NCBI GenBank assembly: GCA_963971535.1
Contig: OZ020589.1
Span: forward strand, 72,627,520-72,691,519
Direction: 5' to 3'
Length of the DNA stretch: 64,000 nucleotides
DNA from: Notolepis coatsorum
Lineage: Eukaryota > Chordata > Actinopteri > Aulopiformes > Paralepididae
The translations under genes were made by a program, and so were the position numbers. Shown one piece after another: positions 54,263 through 64,000 of this stretch. A model generated the notes under the pieces. That model did not search any database. It saw only the letters and a program-made list of their open reading frames with translations, and had not been told where the DNA came from. How positions within the stretch are numbered: position 1 is the first letter of the stretch; each line of letters begins with the position of its first letter.

Positions 54263-57200
54263 TGGAGGATGCTATGAAGGAGAACTAAACATGAATCTAT
54301 GTGCAATAATACACACCTAACACACACCTTCTATGTTTGTGTCTCTACCCTTACCGGTAGGTCCTACAGTATACAACACAGAGCACAACAACATAGAGAA
54401 CAACACCATGCCATTCAAACAAACACAGTCTAAATAATTTAAGAACAATGTACACCACCCCACAACATGAAACCATCAAAATGCCCATCAAAAGCTAAAT
54501 AAATAATTACTCAACGCAGCAAGAAGTGTAAATTGAAACCCAAAGATAAAGGTTTCGTTTACACAGAAACAATATTGCTCCGAATATGCTTGGTTTAAAA
54601 GAAATTGAGGTTGCAGTTTGCATCAGATCTTTACATACTAAAATGTGACTACATTGCATGTGTAACCCATTTTCTTTTTGATTTACTTAAAACCTGAACA
54701 TTGTTTAAACTTTGGCAACACATACCATTCACAGCCATATTTGGCTCCACTAGATGTGGTGGATACATACAAGTGTCTAATGCTAAAGGGCGACAGTCGC
54801 TCAGGAGGTAGAGCAGTCATCTGGTAATCCGGAGGTTCCCGGTTCGATTTCCCCTCCTCCCGGGCAGTATGTCGAAGTGTCCTTGAGCAAGACACTTAAC
54901 CCCTAATTGCTCCCGATGAGCAGGTTGGCACATTGCATGGTTGCCTCCACCGTCGGTGTGTGAATGTGTGAGTGAATCAGTAAAAAAGCTATAGTCACTT
55001 TTCCGCACCTACTCCCCGAACTCTGCATGCGCAGATTGCCCACGGAGTCTCTGGATTTATAGGTTTATCAATCTGCGCATGCGGAGATTCCACTGTTCAG
55101 TAGGCCACCGGTCTCTTTTCAAGGCTGTACATCTCCTGTCAAACACGAGATGGCCACATTGACAATTTTTTGTCCCATGAATAGAACGAAGAGCACAAGC
55201 TCCACAAGTTCTGTCAACTGAATGTAGACACCTGAATATGTCTAACAATAATTCAATGTGTCTAACTCTAACTCCTTGTACTCTACTGTGTTCATGATAA
55301 CGTTGTGTAACTTGCTGACCCCTCTTGATTCTCCATATCCTAATATTGACATTTAGTAGTGGGACATAGCGCTGGACTGTCGCCAGGGGGAGCTGGTGCG
55401 ACGTTGGGCTGGTGACAAACAGGTGAGGAAAAGGCTGGCTGAAGGCGGAGCTCATACAGCGAGACAACCTCTTCGTCGTTTTCCATTGAAACAAGCAGAC
55501 GTATGGAGCAGGAGCTCCTGATACTAAAGACACGCGAAATACGACTCCCGCCACGGTGCGGGATAGTAAAACGTCGTATGCGACAGTTTAGCTTCCCAGT
55601 ATAGTGCTTAGGGTACGTTTGAACCAAGAAGAAGACGTTCTACTGCCGGAGTGTGCTGTGGATATTGCACGCGCTGCGTTTAGTAAAGTATAGGCGGAAG
55701 GCTAGGGGGTCGCACTGACCCAAAGCTTAGCTTCAAGTATAGGCCTAGTAGCACAGTTAGCTTGCACGTCGACCCACCGTCTCCCAGCCCCGCAGCGGAC
55801 CCCACAACAGACGTCGCCGGACCGCACCCGCCTCCAGCATTCTACTAGCCGACAGCCAGTCCAGCTTTCGCCTGCCTAAACGTCAGCCCAGCCAGCCCCT
55901 TGCTATCACAGGTGACAACCACGGGACCGTTCGACGGCCATCTCGCGGCATGGACATTCGTTGCGGGAGCAGGCCAGCACTCGGTTGGTACACTCAAGCC
56001 AGGTACTGTTAGCGCTCCGAGCGCTGGGACTTTATCGGTGAACATTCTCCTTTTCGAGAGCGTGCCCTCTAAGGGCGAAGAGAATAGATACATTGAACTG
56101 GCACGTGCACCAGTGACTAGGGGCGCCCCGACGTTTGTTGTTTTGTTGTGACGGCTGTCACAAAACAGTCACATCTAGAGACCTCAAAACTTACTCTAGA
56201 GAGGCCTTTAACCTAGAACTGGGGAGCTTGGACTGGTCAGATGAGCTCAGTGGTACACAGGTTGAAGAAACATGGCTTGGATTCAAAACCAAATTCACAG
56301 CAATACTCAACAACATGGCACCGATAAGAACCACCAGGGTTAAAAATCGCGCTGAGGCATGGATGCACACTGAAATACTGGCCGCTATGAAAACCAGAGA
56401 CAAAAAATGCTCTGAACTTCATAAAAGTCAGACAAAGCTTTCCAAAAGCTCAAACAGTGAACTCCAAGCCCACGTGGTTGAACAAAAAATCCAAAGAAAC
56501 AGACTAAGAAATGACGTAAACACCATGATCAGAACCGCAAAAAGAAATTTCATCAACGACAAAACTGAGGAAAACAAAAACAAACCCCGCGAACTTTGGA
56601 AATTACTCAATAATCAACTAGGCTGCAGTAAAAAACTTAAAACCAGATTCTCAAACATAAACATAAAGACGGACAACACGCTCATCACAGACAAGCTGGA
56701 TGTAGCCAATTACTTAAACATCTTCTTCACAAACATAGCCACAACACTGGTAAACAAACTACCCTCCCACTCAGGGCATTATGGGGTAGAACACATAGTA
56801 GCATACTACAAAAACCTAGGGGTCCACAAAGACAACTTCAAACTTGAAATGGTAACAACCGATGAGGTACTCAAAAAATTGAGCGCCCTCCAACCTAACA
56901 AGGCCACTGGCCATGACAACATCCCCTCCAAATTCCTCAGAGACGCAGCAGCCGCCATCACCCCAGTCATCACACACATAATAAACCTCTCTATAAAACA
57001 GGGGCACGTCCCCAAGGACTTCAAAATTGCGAGAGTGACCCCTCTACACAAAAAGGGCAGCAAATTAGACCCAGGCAACTACCGCCCTGTTTCTATTCTT
57101 ACCTCCATCTCGAAAGTCATGGAGAAAATAGTCTACGAACAGGTCGAAAAGTACCTGGCGGAAAAAAACCTAATCTACGAATTCCAATCTGGCTTCAGAA

Positions 57201-60200
57201 CGTCCCACTCCACTGACACATGCCTCCTCTATTTGAACGACCACATCAAACAAGAGGTGGACGCTGGCAAATACTGCAGCATGGTCATGCTGGACCTACA
57301 AAAGGCCTTCGACACTGTCAATCACTCCATTCTAATGGACAAGCTAAAAGCAATTGGTTTTGATAGCCTATCAGTGAGCTGGATGCAATCCTACCTGGAG
57401 GGGAGAGAACAGATGGTAGAGGTAAACGGTACTCTATCCCCCCCCCTCACAGTGAGCTGTGGTGTTCCACAAGGAAGCATACTAGGACCGCTACTCTTCC
57501 TAATTTATGCAAATGACATGTCGTCAGCCTGTGACTGCAACTTGTTCCTGTTTGCGGACGACTCAGCCCTGCTGGTCTCTGACAAGAACAAATTGCAGGT
57601 TGAAAAAACCCTCAGCACGGAACTAGGCAAAATCTGCATATGGCTCGCTGATAACAAACTATCATTACACATGGGCAAAACAGAGTCCATTCTCTTCGGT
57701 TCAAATAACAAACTCAGCAAGACCGACGGCTTCTCAGTTACAGTGGGTGACAATATTGTCACAAGGAAAGACGAAATTACCTACCTGGGTTCCATCCTAG
57801 AGGCAAATCTTTCCTGTGACAAAATGGCATCCAATGTAATAAAAAAAGTCAACCAACGAACTAGATTCTTGTACCGGATCTCCTCTCTGGTAAACAAGAA
57901 TACCCTGAGGACTCTGGCAGGAGCACTCATTCAAGGGTACTATGACTATGCGTGCACCTCATGGTACCAAAGCACCTCAAAGGCGCTTAAAACAAAATTA
58001 CAAACATCACAAAACAAACTGGTCAGACTACTACTTGACCTGAACCCCAGAACCCACCTCACCCCTGCCCACTTTGCCAACCTAGGATGGCTTAGAGTAG
58101 ACGACAGAGTACAGCAACTTGCAATGGGCCTGGTCTACAAGATACACTATACGACCGGGGTGCCCATGTACATGTCAAAATACTTCCCAAAGGTCAGTGA
58201 ATACCACAACCACTACACCAGAGGAAGCTCAACAAATCATGTTAAACCCAGATTCGGCTCAAACAAGGGACTAAACACGTTTCGCAATTATGCCACAACA
58301 ATGTGGAACGCCCTACCCAAAGCTGTAAAGGAATGTGAATCCCTGCCCACATTCAAAACCGCCCTTAAAGAGCACCTACGGGAGGCTGCAATTCGAAACT
58401 GGCCACCGTAAATGCCCAAAACCCCCACCACCTCCTAATAGACAGTCTCCTCCCCACCGCATGTATATATTCCCTCCCCGCCGTATGTATATTCCCCTCC
58501 CACCCACCCACCCCCTCCTAATGTACAGTCCCCTCCCCATCATATGTATATACTCTGTCAGGATCTAGGGGTAACAGTACTGTATATTTGAATACCGCCT
58601 ATGTCACAAATGTATCAGTACTAAATACCTATATGTCCCTATGCCATAAATGTCATGTATGTTATGTATGTCATAAATGTCTATATGAATTGAAAATGGG
58701 GGACCCTGATGGAAACAAGACAAACGTCTTTCTCAGGTCTGCATCCCCTTAACAATTGTATGTATTGAGCCGTACTGTATTGTACCCATTCTGCAATCTG
58801 TTAAATAAAGTTTTCATTCATTCATTCATTGTGTAATGCCAGCTTAGATAGGCTTTTTGTTTCAACTGTGGGCCCACTGTATTTTCTGGTTACATGTGTT
58901 GTGTGGTTAAGTTGTGCAGACCGCACGTGTGTATAATAATAATCATTCCCATTGAGTAGCTCGCGGAGCTCGCCAGTACCCTCTCTCTCTCTCCCTGCGG
59001 ACGAGTGAAAAGTATATTAACCCTTCTACACGTGTAAGATCTAAGTGCCATGCATTGTGCCTTGTATTGATTGCATGCTAACTTATATAGAAGGAGAGGC
59101 GTACAAATGGGATCACTGTGTGCGTGTCCATTAATGTGCATTATTGTTTAACCCCTTCATTTCGATTAATGTACATTACTGGTTAACCCCTTCTTATCCA
59201 CGGCCTATGTATCATTGGGGCAGGTGTTCTGGACAGGTCTCCGTTCGTCAACAAGGAAATGTACTGCTTTGGGGAGAAATTATATCATCTATCACTACTG
59301 CCAACGGGTGTGGGAGGGTGTGGGAAGTATTAGGGGAAGTGTGGGTGTTTGGGGAATTACTGTAAGTCGCCCTGGAGGGCAAGAAGGACCAGCGCAGCAC
59401 CCCTAGGTTAGTAAACCCTAGGCCCCATCCGCTCCCTTTGCTAAATCCCAATTCTAATACCCCTACACTACAGTTCCCACTACCTGGTGACAGTGTACAT
59501 CTACTCTCATAAAGTAGGGATAATCCACCCTTCTACATGAAGGCAAAATTTGTATTGGGGTTAAAGCAGGTTTACTTCGCTGCTTGGAATCAGAATCAGA
59601 TCTGCTCTAAAATAATAGGGTGCCTATGGCTGATGCAACAATTATCGATGGTGCTCAAACCTGGAACATCAATAATATCTCAATAGTGTCTGCACCATAC
59701 ATCTCTGCTCAACTTGTGAAAAGCAGCAGCATCAACCTTGTCTGGGATGTATTTGTATACCTACCTACCAGCCTGAAAGCCTCAACCAGACAGAAAAGGG
59801 GGAAAGGGCACCAGGAAAAGGGTGGCTCCTTCTACTGTGATGCCAAATAAATGGAAGGACTTCCTTCAATGCGATGAGAACAAAACCAAAAACTGTCACG
59901 CAAAGCTGTTCATCTTCCTCTCGCAGAGGGCAAGGAAATGAATGCAACAGATGACTCTGCTCTCTTGCTGAGTCATACTTTGAAGTCTTTCCCAGAGGTG
60001 AACAATGCTTTCAATTAACTCATATGTATGTGAAGGATCACCCAATTATACTTACCTATTAAGCCCAAGGATTCCTTCCAACTACTAATTATTGAGGCTT
60101 GCCTGCTTGCCATTAAAACTTGGATAGTCGTTGGCCCCCCAAATCAGAGAGGCCTGTTTGAGGACATCTCTCTCAAATGTAATTTGAGTCAAAGAGCCAT

Positions 60201-61797
60201 TTTTGATACCATCCCTCTCATTTAATGCACATATAATTTTTTTTACCAAAATTGCCTTCTTCCATCTCCGTAATATTGCAAAAATCCGCCCTATTTTAAC
60301 CCTAATTGATGCATTTGTCTCATCACGACTAGATTACTGTAATGTGTTTTTTTCAGGCCTACCTAACTCAAGCCTGAAAAATCTTCAACTTGTGCAAAAT
60401 GCGGCTGCACAGATACTAATTAAAACTAGAAAATGTGATCATATCACACCCATTCTCTCCCTACACTGGCTTCCCATGCAGGCCAGATGTGACTTTAAAG
60501 TGTTGCTCCTCACTTACAACATGTTTAATTTAACAACATTGTGTTCTTCGTTCACAAAATGCGTGGCTCCTATCGATTCCTAGGGTAAAAAAGAAATCCG
60601 CTGGCCACAGAGCCTTTGCCTACTGCACTTCTTACCAGTGGAATAAATTCCCTGCCGTCGTCAGGGGCACCTGCTCTGTCGAAGTTTTTAAATCCTCGCT
60701 CAAGACCCATCTTTTCTCTCTCTCCTTCAGCCTACACTGACCTCACCTGGTCGGGGATAGACCCTTAGCTTAGTCTGGTTAGTTCAGTTAGGATGTCTGT
60801 TTATTGCTCCCATGTCTGCTTATTGCTCCCATGTCTGTTTATTGCTCCCATGTCTGCTTATTGCTCCCATGTCTGTTGATGGGGGATCCCCTGATTCAAA
60901 CCCCTTTGAATTTCCCATCTGAGGTTTCTCTCCACCAGGTTTCCTATTGCTAGTTTTAGTGAGTCGTTCCTCATCTTCATTGGGGAAAGTCTGTGGGTGT
61001 TGCATTATGGATTTTATGGTGGTTTTTGTTCTGGATCTATTGTGATGTTTCGTCTTCACCTGTAAAGCCCATGGGGGCAAATACATGTGATTTTGGCCTA
61101 TACAAATACATGTGATTTGATTTTATGTATTAGTTATTGCTAGAGCGATTTTGTGGTGCTAATGTACGACTGAACCAGTGAAAGCACGGAATATAATGAT
61201 GTCAGGAAACAGCTCTAGAGGAGATTACTCCAACACAGACAGCACTCAAGCAGCACATCAAACAGCAGTCAAGCAACACATCAAGCAGCAGTCAAGCAAC
61301 ACATCAAGCAGCAGTCAAGCAACACATCAAGCAACACATCAAACAGCAGTCAAGTAACACATCAAGCAACACACCAAACAGCAGTCAAGCAACACACCAA
61401 ACAGCAGTCAAGCAACACATCAAGCAGCACTCAAGCAGCAGTCAAGCAACACACCAAGCAGCACATCAGAGGTCAAATCTGACTTCCCTCCACATCAAAA
61501 AATAAACCTCATTGTAAATGGCACTATTCTGCATTGTGTATGCACTAACTATGATGTCATTATTTTCTCATAAAATGCACAATTGTTGTGGTTATCCCCT
61601 CGACTAAGATAACAAGGTGTGTGTATGTGTGGGGTAGTGGGGTAACACTGACCGGTCCTGCCAATTCTGATCTCCTCTAAAGTTCTGGTCACCAGGAGGA
61701 AGACTGACCACAGCACACATGCTATCGCTATGAGGTGGAAGAACACTGAGCCAAAGATCTTCCTCCGCTCGCCTTGTGACATCTGTAACCTCTCCCA
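53669..61797 (-). CDS. marchf1: MARCH-type membrane E3 ubiquitin ligase, last two coding exons (partial)
   Basis: Coding segments on the - strand: 61653-61797 (145 nt) and 53669-53973 (305 nt, stop TGA). They join in phase to complete a Gly codon. The first starts [14 protein letters not shown] and spans the first membrane helix ([16 protein letters not shown]). The second starts with VLEWPFWTK, has the second helix ([17 protein letters not shown]), then [12 protein letters not shown] and a cytosolic tail. The RING-CH finger lies on exons beyond the right edge. MARCHF1 and its paralogue MARCHF8 ubiquitinate membrane proteins such as MHC class II and CD86 in endosomes. The pairing with tma16, as in human, favours marchf1 over marchf8. 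Confidence 0.9.
54188..54262. repeat. (CTA)n microsatellite
   Basis: About 24 perfect CTA units in the marchf1 intron, 215 bp from the last coding exon. Confidence 0.97.
54787..55000 (+). mobile_element. tRNA-derived SINE (fish type), 3' incomplete
   Basis: tRNA-like head with box A CGCTCAGGAGGTAGAGCAG and box B GGTTCGATTTCC, followed by the widespread fish SINE body (GTATGTCGAAGTGTCCTTGA, AGACACTTAACCCCTAATTG, GTCGGTGTGTGAATGTGTG). The head could be mistaken for a tRNA gene. Confidence 0.85.
55001..56149. other. marchf1 intron; GC-rich segment before a LINE, unresolved
   Basis: From about 55640 the sequence becomes GC-rich and unlike the flanks, and it ends where LINE similarity starts near 56150. 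It may be the 5' UTR or a rearranged 5' part of that LINE. Short frames exist but none was recognised. Confidence 0.4.
56150..58411 (+). pseudogene. LINE reverse transcriptase, open but lacking endonuclease
   Basis: About 750 open codons. Begins in the linker after the missing APE endonuclease ([14 protein letters not shown]), then RT motifs in order: [65 protein letters not shown] and the catalytic FADDSALL; the C-terminal domain contains [11 protein letters not shown] and ends AIRNWPP. The RT active site is intact, but without endonuclease this copy could not open new targets. Exact clade not settled. Confidence 0.87.
56150..58829 (+). mobile_element. Jockey-superfamily LINE, endonuclease missing
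   Basis: Same family as 11532-12947 and the tail at 19628. It contains an open RT frame, then a 3' UTR with C-rich repeats, the conserved end GGGACCCTGATGGAAACAAG ... TTCTGCAATCTG, and a terminal (ATTC)n tail at 58814-58829. It lies in the last marchf1 intron, on the strand opposite to that gene. Confidence 0.88.
58830..60169. other. marchf1 intron sequence, no gene seen
   Basis: No exon-like frame or clear repeat recognised. Short duplicated TTAACCCCTTC motifs near 59149 and 59181. Confidence 0.5.
60170..61125 (+). pseudogene. Degenerate LINE RT C-terminus
   Basis: A third LINE type. The frame at 60203-60583 contains [29 protein letters not shown] and [12 protein letters not shown], the typical RT C-terminal region of common fish LINEs. 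After frame breaks it continues as a short block around 60640-60735 ([16 protein letters not shown]). Strongly 5' truncated and decayed; carries a 19-bp minisatellite at 60792-60873. Confidence 0.8.
60792..60873. repeat. 19-bp tandem repeat
   Basis: Four-plus units of ATGTCTGTTTATTGCTCCC, alternating T and C at one position. Confidence 0.92.
61236..61470. repeat. AGCA/CATCA-rich short tandem array
   Basis: Irregular units built from CAGCAGTCAAGCAACACATC. No unique spacers between units, so it is a minisatellite, not a CRISPR array. Confidence 0.88.
61653..61797 (-). CDS. marchf1: marchf1 penultimate coding exon
   Basis: Acceptor CCTCCAG before TGGGAG, donor GTCAGT after 61653. Encodes [14 protein letters not shown], the first membrane helix and a short loop. 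The sequence before the acceptor is an uninterrupted (TC)n tract. Confidence 0.92.
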
Positions 61798-61801
61798 CTG
61801 G

Positions 61802-61803
61802 AG

Positions 61804-61868
<65 letters not shown>
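61802..61868. repeat. (GA)n microsatellite at the marchf1 splice acceptor
   Basis: About 30 GA units followed by a G run; on the marchf1 strand this is (TC)n directly upstream of CCTCCAG and serves as the polypyrimidine tract. Confidence 0.95.
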
Positions 61869-61876
<8 letters not shown>

Positions 61877-61885
61877 ATGGAGGGG

Positions 61886-63714
61886 GTCAAGTCAAGTCAA
61901 GTCAAGTCAAGAGTTTTAATTGTCACGGCATACAGGTATACAATGAAATGCGGGTGGTCTTGCCCGCAACGATGTGCAATACAGTGGTACAACATATAAT
62001 AGAATCAAAAAATGAAAAAACAACATTGTGCAGTAAACAGGTAACAGGTAACATGGAGTGACATCTCGGTATCTGTACATAGTTATTTACAGAGCATATG
62101 GGACATGCTAGTTAGCTTTGGTAGTGCAATACACTGTTCCTGTTATTCTAATTTAAAGTGTCCTTTCCTTTGGCCATAAGTGTGCGTGTGTGCGACATGA
62201 GTGTGTGCCCGCTCATGTTAAAGTGTTAAGTGGCTGCTCGTGTGTGAGCGTGCACAGCGTGCGTGTCGTGTGCTTGTGTGTGGATAGTTCAATGTTCTGA
62301 GCACTCAATGTTCATTGTTCATGGCTCTGATGGCCTGGGGGAAGAAGCTGAGCCTAAGCCGCTCTGTCATAGTAGCTGTGGTTCGCAGGCGTCTGCCTGA
62401 CCTCAGCAGCTGAAACAGGCTGTTATTGGGGTGGTGAGGGTCTTTCATTATCCTGCAGGCTCTGGATTTGCACCTCTTGTTGTATAGAACCTGCAGGGGG
62501 GGTAGTGCAATACCCGTGGTACGCTCGGCTGAGCGCACCACTCTCTGTAGGGCCTTCTTGTCCTGTGCCGTGCTGTTTCCATACCAGGCAGTGATGTTTC
62601 CGGTCAGGATGCTCTCTACAGCTCCTGAGTAGAAGGACTGGAGTATCTTCCCCGATACTCTGAACTTCCTTAACTGTCTCAGGTGGTAGAGGCACTGTTT
62701 CGCCTTCTTTACTACTGTGTCTATGTGTGTTGACCATGTCAGGTCCTCTGAGATGTGGACCCCCAGGTACTTAAAGCTGCTCACCCTGTCCACGGTAGCC
62801 CCGTTAATCATCAGTGGTGTGTGCGTCTCCTGCTGTCCTCTCCTATAATCCACGATCAGCTCCTTGGTTTTACCAATGTTCAGGAGCAGGCTGTTGTCCT
62901 GGCACCAGCGTTCCAGTACCTCAACCTCCTCCCGGTAGGCCTTCTCGTCGTTGTCCGAGATCAGCCCCACCACCACTGTGTCGTCTGCGAACTTCACTAT
63001 GGAGTTGGAGCTGAACTTGGCCACACAATCGTGTGTGTAGAGTGAGTACAGCAGGGGGCTCAGAACACAGCCCTGGGGGGACCCGATGCTCAGGGTGATG
63101 GTGTTTGAGGTCTGACCCCCCACCCTGACCGCCTGGGGTCTTTCGCTCAGAAAGTCCAGTACCCAGGCGCTCAGGGCGGAGCTCAGACCTAGCTCGATCA
63201 GCTTGTCCACCAGTCTGGTGGGGACTATGGTGTTGAACGCTGAGCTGTAGTCAATGAACAACAGTCTCACATAGCCCCCCTTCTGACGGTCAAGGTGCGA
63301 GAGGGTGCTGTGCAGTACCTGGGAGACCGCGTCGTCGGTGGACCTGTTTGTCCTGTATGCAAATTGCATAGGGTCCATATCACTGGGGAGGGAGGCACAA
63401 ATGTGGTCCTTGACCAGCCTCTCGAAACATTTCATGACCACAGAGGTGAGTGCCACCGGTCTGTAGTCATTTGGACATGTTGGGGAGGGTTTCTTCGGTA
63501 CAGGGATGATGGTAGACATCTTGAAGCAGGCAGGGACCACTGACTCCGCCAGGGATTGATTAAATATGGCGGTGAACACTGGGGCCAGCTGGTTGGCACA
63601 GGACTTGAGTATGCGTCCTGTTATGCCATCTGGGCCAGCAGCCTTCCTGGTGTTCACCGCCATATTTAATCAATCCCTGGCGGAGTCAGTGGTCCCTGCC
63701 TGCTTCAAGATGTC
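61886..63714 (-). mobile_element. 5'-truncated L2/Rex-like LINE with a fold-back 5' end
   Basis: The - strand tail is (CTTGA)n (61886-61911), homologous to the tail of the LINE at 14014. The 5' end has a 65-bp inverted duplicate: 63650-63714 is the mirror of 63515-63579, around a 70-bp spacer. It lies in a marchf1 intron, its tail about 90 bp from an exon. Confidence 0.88.
62305..63649 (-). pseudogene. LINE reverse transcriptase, 5' truncated, otherwise open
   Basis: About 448 open codons, homologous to the RT half of the 1001-aa LINE protein at 14519: [47 protein letters not shown] and the catalytic [12 protein letters not shown], ending [13 protein letters not shown]. The endonuclease is absent. 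The apparent ATG at 63663 is inside the inverted 5' extension and is not a natural start. Confidence 0.88.
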
Positions 63715-63724
63715 TTATGGTCAT

Positions 63725-63815
63725 ATGGTATGATAGTGTCATACGATATCTAGGTTATAATAGTGTCATATGATAGCAAGGTTATGATAGTGTCATATGA
63801 TATCTAGGTTATGTG
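63725..63815. repeat. About 30-bp tandem repeat
   Basis: Three units of ATAGTGTCATATGATATCTA plus GGTTATG, slightly diverged, adjacent to the LINE 5' end. Confidence 0.85.
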
Positions 63816-64000
63816 TACTCCACCCATTTTAAGAAGCCTATCTTATTTCTCCACAAACGATTCAGTCCAAAAAACAACAAATAAAACAGTTGCACCAAAG
63901 TCCACATGAAAAAACACGTATAAATAAATCCTGTTATTTATACAATTACTGTATGTTGTGAAACAGTTTGGACAGTGCTGTGATTTCTTTTAGATATGGC
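63816..64000. other. Right edge, marchf1 intron, no gene seen
   Basis: AT-rich; no exon of marchf1 recognised before the window ends. Confidence 0.5.

Noticed and set aside
54787-54860. Possible tRNA gene
   Set aside because: Box A and box B are present but the sequence runs on into a known fish SINE body and the clover-leaf pairing is poor.
61236-61470. CRISPR-like alternation of short repeats
   Set aside because: No distinct spacers; vertebrate nuclear DNA; a simple decaying minisatellite.

Overview
The window is from a teleost fish nuclear genome. It holds two recognisable host genes arranged tail to tail, in the same neighbourhood as on human chromosome 4q32. On the + strand is tma16 (translation machinery associated 16; seven coding exons, 20042-50527, 205 codons). 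On the - strand are the last two coding exons of a MARCH-family membrane E3 ligase, best read as marchf1 (61653-61797 and 53669-53973). Intron-exon structure, many hAT elements, L2/Rex-like LINEs, BEL/Pao and Gypsy LTR elements, long tRNA-derived SINEs and dense microsatellites all fit a teleost. A gadid-like genome is possible, because the Gypsy element has the Gmr1 type of pol order first described in cod, but this is only a suggestion.

Layout. 270-9372: BEL/Pao element, + strand, with 1.4-kb LTRs. 9373-19900: repeat-filled intergenic DNA (SINE split by a hAT, a truncated LINE, a TTAA-flanked element split by a LINE with an intact EN-RT frame, two foldback structures). 20042-21389: tma16 exons 1-5. 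21390-46620: a 25.2-kb tma16 intron made almost wholly of transposons. Its core is a Gmr1-like Gypsy element (26667-45363, - strand). The Gypsy is split at a TTAA by a palindromic foldback element, which is in turn split by a second BEL/Pao copy (29824-38901, - strand), a SINE and a hAT; another hAT sits in the Gypsy gag. 46621-50527: tma16 exons 6-7 with a TTAA element and a hAT between them. 50528-53668: intergenic, with a hAT MITE and a 49-bp minisatellite. 53669-64000: marchf1 3' part, whose introns hold a SINE, three LINE copies and several tandem repeats.

The nested elements can be peeled off using target-site duplications read directly from the sequence: GTAAG (BEL 1), ACTTC (BEL 2), GGCGC (Gypsy), TTAA (foldback and three CACTTT-ended elements), 8-bp duplications for six hAT elements and 14-15 bp for two SINEs. 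With insertions removed, the two arms of the TTAA foldback come out at exactly 682 bp each. I see no new protein-coding system. The most unusual objects are this foldback, the IN-before-RT Gypsy, a marchf1 splice acceptor built from a (TC)n tract and a LINE tail, and a GC-rich inverted repeat inside a hAT.
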